Below, piece by piece: positions 1-12,376 of a stretch of DNA of 64,000 nt. A program made the position numbers and the translations under genes. The stretch is from positions 37,501 through 101,500 of the forward strand of contig ADNK01000544.1 in assembly GCA_000320545.1 (NCBI GenBank), read 5' to 3'. The notes below the pieces were generated by a model, which was not told where the DNA came from, ran no database searches, and worked only from the letters and a program-made list of their open reading frames with translations. The stretch's first letter is position 1. Each line of letters starts with the position of its first letter. Source of the stretch: Bigelowiella natans CCMP2755. Its lineage: Eukaryota; Cercozoa; Chlorarachniophyceae.

Positions 1-180
1 GCTCTTCAAGTGATTATCGATACAGTTGCAGCCGTACTACAACTAATTACAAATAAAACCAAATAATTTCAACGTAAGGAACACTACTAGTAGTAACAAG
101 CTGGTAGCTCATAAAAAGACGAAATAGGTGATTATTTTCGATATTTTAACAGTTGTTATGTATATCTGCTGTTGTTACAG

Positions 181-605
181 ATTGAAATGGAAGAACAGCG
201 GCTCTTGGCCAATAAAATAGCGGTGAGTAAGTAAGTAAGTAATAGAGGACCATCATCATCATAATGATGTACAGAGGGCCTTGAATAAAGCATGGAAGAG
301 AGATAGTAATTTGGATTATTCGATAACCCTGATGATGATGATGATGATAATGTGATGATGATGATAGCTGACGGTACTTCACATGCTGTTGTTACATTCT
401 ACACACACTTTCATGCTGCTGCATTTAATTATAAATGGTTCCGTCGTCTTGCTCCCCCCCCCCCACCCAACCACATACACCTGCTCAGTTGGAAAGCAAG
501 AAAAAACTTGACACAGAGAAGTCGGAACGAAGAACACTTCGTCAAAAGGCAATTGCTGAAAGAAAAAGAAAGCAAAACAAGAGGACAGAGCGCAAATCTT
601 TTGTA

Positions 606-662
<57 letters not shown>

Positions 663-1145
663 TTGTATCTATCTATGATGAGAATGATTATACAGTACAA
701 TTGGAGAAACAAAATCATCAGGATGATGGTCATAATACACAATGTAAATTCAGCTGCTGATGTGCGTTCTCGTCAAGTGTGTTTTATCATCATCGTACTA
801 GGTAGTCTTCTTGTTACATTGATGACATTACTAACTAAACGTTGCTTGGGATGGTGTGTAGGTGCCACGACTATCGCAGCATCAGTTGGCAGCGATGAGC
901 ATGGAAGAACAGATAGAATATGTAGCAAGGTAGTAGTGGTATAGACACTAGATTACAATCCAACCAACACCAAAGGCGAACAACTTCGCTCATTGTTCAA
1001 AACACGATGATGGTTTCTGCCCATGATGGATGGATGATGGATGGATTGATGATAATGAGTTTCCCAACCACCTTCTTGAGTCGTCGTCTTAGGCTGGAGA
1101 GGGGGGGGGGGGAAGAGGGGTGGATTGTCAAAAACAACGCACCTA

Positions 1146-1179
<34 letters not shown>

Positions 1180-1481
1180 ATGATACACTATTCGTTTGGG
1201 GGGGAACAATAATCAGGTGGAGTGGCGGTGAGATGGCAAACATAGACACGGAGAAAATCAAGAAGATGAAAGTTGTAGTTTATTTATTCTCTGCTACTGC
1301 CGACATTTATTTGTGTATTTCTTTGCCATAATCACTATTTAATAATGCATCTGTTGTTCTCATATTTTTCCTTTTCCTTCTTGTATTCTATGTGAATAGG
1401 ATCTTAAGAAGAAAAGGGATCGTGTTACAGATCAAACAAAACGGTGATCACGACTCATTCTCATCCTCCCCCTCCTCTTCC

Positions 1482-1519
<38 letters not shown>

Positions 1520-3381
1520 GTTGTTGTTGTTGTTGTTGTTGCAGCTTCCAAGAAAACGTTGGCAGCCATGCGAGAGAACTGTCAAGAGCTGTTAAGAAAG
1601 CAACTGCAGCAGCTGCTTCATTAGACGACGATGGTAATGAGCAGAAGGGCAGTAATCAGTTGGCGGACAGCAAGAATTACGAGCATTTTCGGAAGAAAAT
1701 GAGAGAGGATTTCTATGACGTGGATGATAACAGCAAGCATCGATTTAGTTGTGAGATCTGTTTTGAAGATTTTCCAAGGTCGTTACCATCACTTTGTCAT
1801 CATCATAATCATAATAATGATAATAATAATAATAATAATAACACCACCAACACCACCACCACCATTAGCAGAAGCAGGTAGCTATTGTTTGATAACAGTG
1901 GTATTTCTACGTTGCACTATCCCCACTAATCAATCAATCAATACTCAATCAAACAATAATAGGGAGAATGGACTCAAGTATGCGGGGGCATGCAGACATG
2001 AGTTTTGTGTAGACTGCTGGAAAGGGTGCTGCTGCTGCTGATGATGATGATGACGATGACGATGATGATAGTTACGACGAATTGTGAGAGTGATGATATT
2101 AAAAAATGAGATAGAGGAGGAAGAAGAGAGAGGACACAAGATTGCATTGTCGCTCTGGATAATAACACATACCACAAAATTTAATCCGACAAATATTTGT
2201 TAAAATAAACATTTGTTTTATTCAAATTTTGTCATCATCACCGTCTTCTTCTTCTTGTTGTGATTGATTATGTATTACATTGGAAATGGTTGTCATTAAT
2301 AATGAAAATGCTATTATTATTATTATTAAGGTATCTCACCTCCCAAATTGACCAAGGAAAATCAATAATCAAGTAGTTTTACGAGATGTGGTCGTTGTCG
2401 TTGTTGATGATGATGGTGAGAAGATATTTGATGTGCCACAGCATACCGGCACTATCCCATGAGGATATGCGTAGAACTAAATATATGCTGTTGATTATCA
2501 TCCATTCATCATCCATTATTATTGTCATCTTCGGATATATGAAGGTGCCCTGGGTTCAAATGCAAGGAATTTGTCGAAGATACTGTGGTAATTAATAATA
2601 ACAAGTCATCATCAACATAGTATTATTATTATTATTAAATGGTGTAATAGCAATGGACATAATATATCTGCTTCTTCTTCCTCTTCTTTTTCTCTACATA
2701 TTGTGTGTGCATCATTGTTCTCCTCCCTTCTCCCTTCAAATTCCTCTTCCCTTTACTGATTTTTTTATCTTCTTCTTCTACTTCTACTTTTGGCTCTCGA
2801 AATAATACGATGATATTTATACATTAGCAATGACAACAATAACAACAATAGGTGATGGCCTTATGTCCTAAGTTATACCCCAAATATCGATCGTGGATCA
2901 CAAGTAATTGCAATAGTAGTAGTAGCAGCAGTAGCAGCAGTGGCTTTAACCAACGATGATGCTATTGCTCTTATGATTACATAACATTAATAAAGATCAT
3001 TTCTAAATCAAGTACAAGAAGATGATGATGATGATGATGATGAAAAACGAAGATGCTGATAACACAATGATGATGGGGATGATGATGGTGGTGATGATGG
3101 TGATGCTAGAATGGTTTGTCATTACGATATATCCTATCGTTTGACGATATTAGATCACGGGGGTATTTAGTGATGATTGGGTTGAGTTGTTGGTGCTACT
3201 TGCTGACAGATATGTACGTCAAGTGCAAAGGATATCGTTGGTAGACCTTCATCATCATCATCATCATTATTATTGTTGTTGTTGTTGTTGTTATCATCAC
3301 CATCATCTTCCAATACACTACAAGAACAAGTAGAAGAAGAAGCATGAGAATATGATCATACTTAAATAAATATTATATATT

Positions 3382-3418
<37 letters not shown>

Positions 3419-3846
3419 GTGAATAAATGAATGGGAGCGCTGTATGGGAGAGACCAAAAGGAGTTGAGATCTTGATCATGCATTTCATTTCTTTCCTCTT
3501 TATCGTTCCATAGCTGATATAACATTATTATCATGATCACTACTATCTCAACCATAAGATGATGGGTATATCCTTCTTCCTCTGGTTATGCTGTTCTTTA
3601 CCGTAATACTAATTATTATCATCATCTTAGGTGTGTAGGCAACGGCTGTGAAATGGTGGCAGTTGGGGTGATGAGATCTTCTTAATAATACATCTAAAGG
3701 GAGAAATAACAACAACATCATGTATCCTCTATATATCCACAAAAATATTCATTCGTCTAATAATTCACTATTACTTTATCGTCAAACAACAACAACATCA
3801 ACATCAACCACAAGAGCAACAGCACGTATATTGTCATTATAACTAA

Positions 3847-3880
<34 letters not shown>

Positions 3881-5116
3881 GCTCTTGTCGCACACACAGA
3901 TATTATCTCTTCTAATAATTCAATAGGGTGACTACCTGGGGAATGTACACTGTAAAGTGTGTGATAGTGAATACTGTTTCTCCTGTGGTTCAATGCCACA
4001 TTGGCCTGTTCCATGCAAATTTATAAATGTCTATGAGGGCGATATCCTAGAGAATAAAAGGTTGGCAATCAATCTATCAGTCACAATAAGAAACGACTAT
4101 CTCTTCACTGCTACTCTTTCTTCAGGCAGCGCTGTGTACAGAACGTAAGGAATAATGGAGGGCGGGCAAATCTCAAAGCTAGAAGGGAACAGGTATCCTA
4201 TTTTACCTTATGCATTTAGGAATGATGATGATGATAATGATGATAATTTATCATCCGTCTCAGGTGAGTTTCAATATGAAAAAGTGCCCCAAATGCCGGA
4301 CCCCATGGTTCAAAGACGGAGGGTTAGTAACATGATGATCCATCATATGTAATAATAATTATGATATTGTTTGTCCATCATCACGTTAGAAGAAAAGAAG
4401 AGAGCACCAATACCACATTTATGTACACCTCTTAACCTAATAAATGCAATGGTGATATTGTTTAGATGCAACCATTTCTCATGTCCTTGTGGGCATCATT
4501 TTTGTTGGATTTGTCTCGGCCCTTGGCAAGATCATGGAAACAGTTTTTATAAATGTGTGCGTAAGAAAGAGGTAGTAGTAGTAACAATAGTAAGCTCTGC
4601 TATTTGCTCTGCTGTCTCTCCTTATTATGTTGTTGCTTGTGTGATAATATCATGATTCTGGTGGTGGTGCTGATGATGCCTTTATTGTTATTATCGTTAT
4701 TATTATTATGTGTTGGTATACTTGATATTAGTATAAAACAAGTGCTTTGAAATTGTCCTTCTCCTCTGAGGAAAGTTGGAATATGGAGATTGACCGACTG
4801 GTGGTTAATGAGGTCGTCATCACTACTCTCATTCACTCACTCAATGTTTTGATGATAGCACTGCTACTCTTTGTGTGTGTGAGTGTGTAGGTCACACATG
4901 CCATCTTTAGCAATGACGTTAAGAAGATTATGGAAGAGAAGAGAGAGAAAACTGTTCGCAAGGTACTTGGTTAGGAACATAGGATGATGAGTGGGACAAC
5001 AAGAAATATAAATATATACTACAACAACAACAACAACACACGAAGTAATAGCGGTCATATTCATCACTCATCATCCATGATCGTTTCTCTTAATTGTAAT
5101 TAATAATAATATTGAC

Positions 5117-5151
<35 letters not shown>

Positions 5152-5653
5152 GGTCGTGGAATGGTGCAGCAATCCTTCTGTAAGCAGGAGTTACATACGT
5201 CAAGTTGCCAGTTTTCTCCATAAAGCCCACGTTTTTATAAGATCTGCGTATATCTTCATCGTTGTCCTGGTGAAGTATTACTTGAGAGAGGGGGGTGATG
5301 ATTGATTTGCTTCGATAGCAAGAGTGATGCTAATAATGACGATAATGATCATGATAAAGTTGGGGGGTCAAAGGGAATGCTACACAGTCTAGAACTTAGA
5401 ATGAGGTTGTTGATTCAGTATCATCCATTTCATTTCATTAACATGTCAGATGCTGATGATGAGCTTCCATATTTGTAGTAGTACCTTTGCTTTGTGACCA
5501 CAGTTATTGTTCAATCTCTGAAAATATCTACAATAACTGGAATCAACATCGAAATATTACTATAGATCATCATCATTTGTCAACTCTGTATTTGCAATTG
5601 TTTTAAGATCTGCAGTATTAACGTTGTACCCAAAGGGGAAGGTGATTCTCTCT

Positions 5654-5693
<40 letters not shown>

Positions 5694-5706
5694 CTCTTAG
5701 TGTGTT

Positions 5707-5789
<83 letters not shown>

Positions 5790-5828
5790 TTGTGTTTTAA
5801 TACTGGTTTTTCTACATGATAACAGTTG

Positions 5829-5863
<35 letters not shown>

Positions 5864-6697
5864 GTTACTTCTCCCTCTACTTCTCTTTTCATCAACATCA
5901 CAATTTATTCCTTGCCCATCATACAGAGCATTGGCGTGAGATGCGCGAGTACAAAGTGAGAAAGAAGAGGGTGGAGATTATCATTGAAGATTCTCTTAGC
6001 CAACTTGAGCAGATGGAGTATGTAGTAGTAGTAGTAGTAGTAGTAGTTGTTGTAGTAGTATCATCACCATGAGTCATGATCATGATGTCGTATCCTTCTT
6101 TTGTCAAGCTAAAATTATTAATAGTCAAATTTGATGCTGATGTTGATGATGATGATGATGAAAGCAAAATACTGCTAGGTCCCATCGGCTAACGCATATT
6201 ATCATTATTTCCATCATCCATCCATTAGGTATCTCACAGACCTCTTGGATCAGATTTTCTGTGTTGTCCCCAATAATCTACTGACAAGGCGAGATCGATA
6301 TCAACTCAATGATACGGTAATAGTGCCTTGTGTGGTATCTTACCTGCTGCCTGGCTGCTTGATCTGAAAGCCTTGGTGCTTTCTATCGTGGCCTATCGTC
6401 CACGCCGTGATAGATAGCCCTTGCTGTTCTTCTTGGACGTATTCTTTTGCTACATCTGCTGCTTCTGCTGCTAGTGCTCATGTTCCTGAGATATTAATCG
6501 GTGAACAATTCCCCATGCTTCAGATTCGAGGTGTACAGAAGTATGCTGTGCAAACTAGCGCACAGTTTGACCTCGCCCGGCAGCAATTTATCGGCAAAGA
6601 TGGAGATTTGTTACTCACGATCGATGGATTTACAGAAGGACTAAAATTTGTTGCAAACAAATCAGCAGAAACCATCGTACGAGCACAAACAGTATGA
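181..6697 (+). CDS. Ariadne-type RBR E3 ubiquitin ligase (5' end outside window)
   Basis: This is a RING-between-RING E3 ligase, which takes ubiquitin from an E2 onto a cysteine of its RING2 domain and then onto a substrate. Basic coiled exons (181-222, 489-602, 862-929) come first. RING1 starts in the exon ending at 1778 (CEICFEDF) and continues in 1963-2025 (CRHEFCVDCW). About 2549-2588 adds CPGFKCKEFVEDTV. The IBR runs from about 3632 (WCVGNGC) through 3927-4028 (CKVCDSEYCFSCG). RING2 is 4264-4322 (KKCPKCRTPWFKDGG) joined to 4466-4556 (CNHFSCPCGHHFCWICLGPW). The second Cys of CNHFSC aligns with the catalytic Cys of HHARI/Ariadne. Downstream exons (about 4892-4964, 5153-5271, 5918-6024, 6230-6310) encode helices like the Ariadne domain. 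The last exon ends with TGA at 6697. Several exon limits, especially around 1390-1560 and 6310-6400, are uncertain. The first exon is not in the window. Confidence 0.85.
5647..5786. repeat. (CT)n-(TG)n-(GA)n compound microsatellite
   Basis: Three dinucleotide runs follow one another in an intron of the RBR gene: CT, then TG, then GA. The last is the complement of the first, so CT and GA arms could fold into a long hairpin. Confidence 0.9.
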
Positions 6698-7335
6698 GCA
6701 CATTGAATAGCGACGATGTTTGCATGTGAATTAGTTCGACTTTCAGCATGCGTTTATTATACAAATCTAGACACGCTTTTATTTGTACAGACGAGCTATA
6801 GTGTTATAGTGTATGCTAGTATGTTCACCGCTGCTATGCATAGTCGCAAACATATTTCGCGCATGCATCAGTTCTTACATCAGCTACATTCATACTAGCA
6901 TGGAAAGCATTGTATAAATAAGAACATTGCCAGATTGCGTGCAATGCGTATAAAGTTACATGATATATATAGTGCTGTGTCTATTATTTACGCTACGCTC
7001 GATCACAAACGTGTACATGCTAGCATATAAAGCCAAGGTGACTCTTGCATGATTTAATTTGCGAGGCTCTGTGATGTGCAAGTAGCGTTTTGATGTTGTG
7101 GGCCATTAGTAAGGTATCTATCACCACGCTAGCACGTACAGCTAGACAGCATGCTATCGACGATCCATCAAAAAAAGTATCGTCGTAGTTAATACCAATT
7201 TTATCTATTCCTTGCTAGCTAGCTTGTATGGATGCTTTCGATCATATGCATGCTTTTTCATTTCGGATGTATGGTATGATAATAATAATAATAATAACGT
7301 ACGGTGCGAGATTTAACAAAAACGGATCGCTATTG

Positions 7336-7657
7336 GTCTCCACTGCCTCGCTATTATTCCACACAGTTGATAATGGTGGAAATCGAATGGGTTTTAGCGA
7401 AGGTAGCTTCATATTTTCAGAAATACGTCTTCTTATGTTTGTTCTCGATCGTTAGGCTTATTCTCCGCATTATTGACAAGTGCTGATTGCAAATGGTGAT
7501 AATGGTGATGATGCTGCATGCTATGCTATGGTCTTCTAAGAAGACGGCAAAAGCTGCTAAATGCATATATTGTCTCCACTGCCTCACTCGATTCCCAACC
7601 ATGACTAAACTGGCAGCAGGGGAATATTGTTTTTTTAGCGAAGGCAGCTTCATATTC
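7336..7657. repeat. Imperfect direct repeat, two copies about 235 bp apart
   Basis: Copy 1 is about 7336-7417 and copy 2 about 7572-7657. Both begin with GTCTCCACTGCCTC and both end with TTTAGCGAAGG(T/C)AGCTTCATATT, separated by a diverged middle of similar length. This is a local duplication in the presumed 3' flank of the UGSC gene. Nothing about its length or ends suggests a transposon. Confidence 0.6.
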
Positions 7658-7778
7658 GCAGCAGCAGTAGCAGCAGCAGCTACGGTGGTGGTGGTGGTGG
7701 TGATGATGAGAGGGTTAGGGAAAAAAAGAATGAGAGGAGGAGATACCAAGAATAGGGTAGTATATACTCTTCTTCTTG

Positions 7779-7821
7779 CTCATGAGCAGCAGCTCAGAAG
7801 ACTACGACTACTACTCATGAG
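7779..7821 (-). other. 14-bp hairpin in the UGSC gene 3' flank
   Basis: Arms at 7779-7792 and 7808-7821 enclose a 15-base loop. Each arm contains the palindrome CTCATGAG. As RNA of the minus strand all 14 positions pair, two of them as G-U. As RNA of the plus strand the same two positions are C-A mismatches, so the structure suits a minus-strand transcript. It lies about 290 nt past the UGSC stop codon. It does not show the AUGA/AA/GA core expected of a eukaryotic SECIS, so its role is unknown. Confidence 0.5.
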
Positions 7822-8039
7822 AGGTACCTACATACCTACCTCTGATTTTATTTGCCCGCTGTTGGTTGTCATCGAGATAATGATGATGATGATGATGATG
7901 ATGATGGTGGTTGCCTCTTCTCTTCTAATACGGAGTTTCTTGTTCATGCTAACATCTATTATTGTCCTTATGAGAGACTACAGTGGTATGGGCACTCAGA
8001 GATCGTATGAATAGAATATTCATCGATGTTTATTGACAT

Positions 8040-8082
<43 letters not shown>

Positions 8083-8114
8083 ATTCTTCTCCTTAGTTTC
8101 CGCCTCCTCTAATG

Positions 8115-8592
8115 TCACGTAGCACATTCAGACGTATCAACAGTTTCATGATTCTTCTTCTTCTTTCCTTCCCCCCCCTCCTCCTTCTCCTCCTTTGCTG
8201 CTCCCGTATGCAGTAGCAGCTTCCGTGCTGGGTTGAGAGGGTGTACACCTCCTGTTTCTAAGCCGAATAAGACCTTTTCGTAACACTGATCTGCCTTGTA
8301 AAGCATTTGCTTCTCTGTTTGATCTGAAATAGGATGTTGGACCCATACCACCAATGAAAGCACTTCTTCAGCTTTCATTGCACGACCTGCCACCTGTTTG
8401 CCTTGATACAGTGCCTGAGGCATAAATTCGTCCGAAATTAACGCCACAGAGCTCACTCCTCCACGCTCCAAGGATAGCACGTCATGCATGATACATGACG
8501 TGCAGCTTCCTATTAGTTAGTAGTGGTTATAAATCATCGTCAAACAAGCAAGGAAGGGATCGTCGCTATGAGAATAATGATGGACCAGCAGC

Positions 8593-8636
<44 letters not shown>

Positions 8637-8762
8637 TCTTTTGTTGGAGGAATACATACGAACGTAGCGTAATAGCAGCTATAAGAATAATGATAATGGT
8701 GGTGGTGATGATGATGCTCACAAACAACTATTCCGTGTAGTAGCAGTAGCAGGTAGTAGCAG

Positions 8763-8795
<33 letters not shown>

Positions 8796-10620
8796 CCTCA
8801 GTCTGCCAGAGCAGCCACTGCATGTTTAGCCCCACTTGTTAAGATCTCTCTCATCAACTCCAAGGGACATGGCCGACTGAAAGTCGGTTTCACAAAACGC
8901 ATGATCTTGATGTGTGGGTACTGCTCTTGAAGCTTACTTTGCAGACGATCCAGCAGTATATCTCCATTTCCTTTGCTAATATCCAAAAATGCTATGGGTC
9001 CTTCTAACTTGCCCGTGCGTGCTGCTTTAATCAATGACGATCCATTGCTACAACCATGTCCTCCTCCTCCTCCTGCTGCAGCATCTTCTTCTTCTTCTTC
9101 TTGTTCCATCTTCGGATTTAAGAAACAAAAGGGAGGAGGAGGAGAGATTTCTGGTGTTTGCTGATCGTCCTTCTCCTCTTTCTTCTTATCATTCAACGTG
9201 GTGGAGTGCTGCAGTTTATATTTCCTGAGAAGTAGCTTGATACGGTCCTGGACCATACCAAATCTGCTGCTAGCCACTCGTCGTCGTTCAGATTGAGGAG
9301 GAGGAGGAGGAGGAGGAGGAGGAGGAGCATCATTATTTTCTGATCTTGCTTCCCCTTCTCTGTCATCCTCCTTGAACTCCTCATCCTCCTCCTCACCACC
9401 ACCACCACTACCAGCATCGTTGATAATAGTACGACTGATTGGAATTGTCATATTTGCAAGAGGGCCATCTCTTCCAACTCCAAACCCAGGGAAAAATGCT
9501 GAGAATTTTCCAGCACCTCCTCCAGCAACTATGACTTGAAAAGAGTCAGGCCCACACACTTTAGGTACAATGCCTAAAGGTTTGTTTAATATATTGCTTG
9601 AGAACCAGCATATTCCTGCAAGAAAGTACCCCAAACCCCATAGTGCAATCTCTGAAAGGGACTTTGTGAAGAGAAGGACCAAGATCATAGTTCCGATGAA
9701 TATACGTACACCGAGCATCAGATCTACGTTATTTTGCATTGCATCGCTCTTCAGCACCGCAACTAGTATTCCAAGCAAGATCACGCGAAGTGGGAAAAGA
9801 AACTTTGATAGTGTTTTAAAGATAGGTTTTTTGGATAATCTTGGACCAAGCAGCCGTGCCACAATGAACGGAATATCGCTAACCATCAGCCTATTGCAAT
9901 GATCGAAGAGCATCTTCTGGAACTGTTTCTTTGTTTTCACACCGTCCGAAGATAGTAGCTTCCAGTGCTCCTGTAGCATATAATAATAATGATAATAATA
10001 ATAATAAGAAGAAGAAGAATCATAATAAATGTAACAAATATGATGACAATTACGATAATGATAATGATGATGATAATCAAGGTTATCGAATTAGCTTTAA
10101 CATAATTTGCAGTTGCTTAAGAGCTAATATCACCGGAGATATGACGCAGAGAACGTGGTTTAGCAAAGGAATTCGAGACTCATAGAGCGTCTAATCGTTT
10201 ATTATCATGAAGAAGTAAAAGGAGCAACAGTATGTGTTAGTAGTAGTAGCAGTAGTAGGAGGAGGAGGAGGAAAAGGAGGAGGAGGAAAAGAAAGGAGGG
10301 GGTAAGTAATGTGTGTGTAATCATACAGACAAGTCGTAAGCAAAGAAGGAGGATAAATTGAGGAGCTCAAAGATTCTTAAAAAGTGTAAAGGGATGTGAA
10401 GTCATCATCAGCATCAGCATCAGCATCATCATAACAGCAACACCCTCACCACCTTAATAATTCTTGCCATAGATCGACACAGCTCGTATGACGATGTGGT
10501 CTTAAAGTCCACCAACTGATATGGTCCACCTATGAGCGATCAGTACGATCACCATCATATCATCAGACCAAGGGGAATTCAACGGACATAGCGATAACGA
10601 CGATAACGGCAACGACGACG

Positions 10621-10698
<78 letters not shown>

Positions 10699-11569
10699 CC
10701 TGTAACAGCCATTACGGTGACTACATTCTCACTAGGTTTGAAACCCCGCGTAACGTGGTATGGAACCCATCGCTTCAAAGGAGGCTTGTCTTTCCCATAT
10801 TTTATTGGTGACTCTTCTTCCTCTTCTTCAAGCAATTCTTCCAGCTCCCCGATACACAGACCCCATTTATTTGGTGATCCAAGAGTTGTTGATTCAGTCC
10901 CTCCAAGACGAGCTCCACCAACATTTTGAAGCACCAGTTTAATGGCACGACCTATGCTTGCATTCACACGAGTCTACAAAAAAGAAATTGTGTTGCTTAA
11001 GAAGGAAAACAAGTAATTGGGAAAGATATCCTCAATGTATGCGTATTATACATGTATTATTACCCCAGAGCCTAGCACCCCAAGTCTGCAATTTAGCGAG
11101 ATGCTATTCCTGATAGGCCCGTTCACTATCAAAATTGGGCAGCCCCCCATTGTAGTTGCGTGCGATCCATGAAGATTGAATTTTTCATCAAGCATGGCCG
11201 ATGTTGCGGAAAGTACAACGTTGAAGTGTGAAGGGCGGCATCCCGCCATTACTGCGGCAATTGCAACTTTTTCCACGGAAACGGTGCTGTAAGAAGGCGG
11301 ACATTTGCCAAGTACCTGGACAATGGTGATTTGAAGGAATAACACAGCAGCACACGTTTTTAACATATTAAACTCGATTATATTTTAGATTGAAAACATA
11401 TAACTGATGCCACCACCTCTCCTGGCTGAAGCTTTGTCCCTTTGGCGATCATTTGAGCAACCCTCTGAGGCGTCGGGGGTACGACAGGGAGGCCATCAGT
11501 TAGCCCAGATTCGAACAACACCTCGTGAGGATCTTCTCCTGGAGGCACTTTGATCAAGCTAGATTCCAT
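8115..11569 (-). CDS. UGSC-family membrane protein, apparent selenoprotein
   Basis: Six exons in consistent phase: 11569-11417, 11315-11064, 10973-10700, 10529-10453, 9970-8797 and 8509-8115, giving 774 residues if one in-frame UGA is translated. From memory, residues 1-250 match a bacterial family paired with UGSC domains: DGLPVVPPTPQRV, SVEKVAIAAVMAGCRP, CPILIVNGPIR, NASIGRAIKLVLQNVGGAR, then VIVAGGGAGKFSAFFPGFG in exon 5. About three hydrophobic helices (residues near 290-370) interrupt it. An acidic, polyproline and Gly-rich segment follows. The C-terminal UGSC domain begins with LEGPIAFLDISKGNGD and has U-G-S-C-T-S-C at residues 643-649, with U encoded by TGA at 8800-8798. The family's function is unknown; a redox role through Sec/Cys is inference. 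The gene shares an upstream gap with the gene at 11831. It looks bacterial in origin but is now intron-rich. Confidence 0.8.
8759..8796 (-). repeat. (ACT)n array starting at the 5' splice site
   Basis: Read on the minus strand, the intron after the UGA-bearing exon starts GTACTACTACTAC and continues as an ACT triplet array. The repeat is therefore continuous with the splice donor. Confidence 0.8.
8798..8800 (-). other. Candidate selenocysteine UGA codon
   Basis: Exon 5 reads GCT GCT CTG GCA GAC TGA G and then the donor GTACTAC. The next exon begins after AATAG with GA AGC TGC ACG TCA TGT. Joined, this is A-A-L-A-D-(TGA)-G-S-C-T-S-C. The only GT near the exon end lies after the TGA, so no canonical splice removes it. 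The position is the one that names the UGSC family, where bacterial members carry Sec or Cys. The frame stays open for another 130 codons of recognisable UGSC-domain sequence. No convincing SECIS was found by eye in 8114-7480 read on the minus strand. Confidence 0.75.
10621..10694. repeat. (TA)n-(GA)n compound microsatellite in an intron
   Basis: A TA dinucleotide run passes directly into a GA run. It lies in the intron between UGSC exons 3 and 4, immediately beside the exon 3 donor at 10699. Confidence 0.9.
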
Positions 11570-11830
11570 AATTCCCGTTCCTCTTCTTTCTCTTCCTCTT
11601 CTTTCTCCTCTTCCCCCCCCCTCTTCCTCCTGCTCTTTCCGAAAGAGTTGAGATTTGTTTGTACAAGCACCCGCGTGATGAATGACAATGATGTAAAAGA
11701 CAATGATTAGGCTAAAATAGCCTCAGTTTGAATACTGCGACAACAAATAGCAACACATATTACTTGCCCTCCGCATACCTTCGTCGTACTCCATCCATTT
11801 GAACTTCTTACAAGCACTTCATGTGAGGGC
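11570..11830. promoter_or_regulatory. Head-to-head gap, probable shared promoter
   Basis: These 261 bases separate the start codons of the UGSC gene (-) and the small coiled-coil gene (+). The left part is a CT/TTC-rich tract (about 11577-11640), the rest is unique sequence. Promoter function is inferred only from the head-to-head arrangement; no TATA box or known element is claimed. Confidence 0.45.
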
Positions 11831-12376
11831 ATGGGGGACTTTGCACGAGAAATTCATCGCTTCTTCGTCTTTGCTTTCCTATTCTTAGCCTCAGCTGCAC
11901 CCGTTTGCAAGTCGAATGTACCTTGTTTAAAGATCTTCGGTCATCGGATGAGCAACAATAGAATGCGATCAAAAGTAGTATATGGAAGCAGATCCATTGC
12001 CTCAAGGACGGTCAGAGTTTTGTGCGACGGTATTTGATAACCATATCATGTAGGAATGATTTCATTCTCATTATAACTATCGTCCTTGCATTAATACTTT
12101 GTGGCAGCTGAGAATCAAGATGGAAATGGGAGCGGGCATTCAATAAACCTACAAGTTCTGAGAGAAGAGGAAGAAGAACTGCAAAACTACCTCCAATACA
12201 TTGGAGCATTATTAACGCGAAATGAAGCGCAGAGAGACAGTTTCGTGAGTGAAAAAGATCAATGGGATGCACAAAGTGAGGAAGATCGTCAGGATATCCT
12301 CTCGAAGCCAAGTATTGAAGCAAGAATAGAAGAGATAAAGAAAATTTTATCAGAGCACGGTGGCGAGAGCAGATAA
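11831..12376 (+). CDS. Small secreted or membrane-targeted coiled-coil protein
   Basis: Two exons, 11831-12029 and 12108-12376, join in phase (the donor leaves G, the acceptor supplies CT, giving Ala) to make about 155 residues. The N-terminus has a hydrophobic stretch (FFVFAFLFLASAAP) that could be a signal peptide or anchor. The second exon is a charged coiled coil (LREEEEELQNYLQYIGALL, then PSIEARIEEIKKILSEHGG). I do not recognise the family. The start is the first ATG of the frame, and part of the first exon could be misassigned because it overlaps an open frame on the other strand (12005-11808). The second exon is the more secure half. Confidence 0.5.

Larger units (their letters stand above)
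6698..8114. other. Tail-to-tail intergenic region
   Basis: This gap lies between the 3' ends of the RBR gene (+) and the UGSC gene (-) and must hold both 3' UTRs. The left half (about 6700-7260) has no microsatellites and is rich in CATG, TGCA, GCATGC and TAGC words. The right half holds an imperfect direct repeat, a long hairpin, a (GAT)n run near 7879-7905 and a (TC)n run at 8043-8076. Open frames here (for example 7487-8014) are low complexity and resemble no protein. No gene is called. Confidence 0.6.

Noticed and set aside
8798-8800. TGA as an ordinary stop codon ending the 393-codon frame
   Set aside because: It would cut the UGSC domain at its motif, while the next exon continues the domain in phase and no donor exists before the TGA. 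Kept as a candidate Sec codon, with the lack of a visible SECIS noted.
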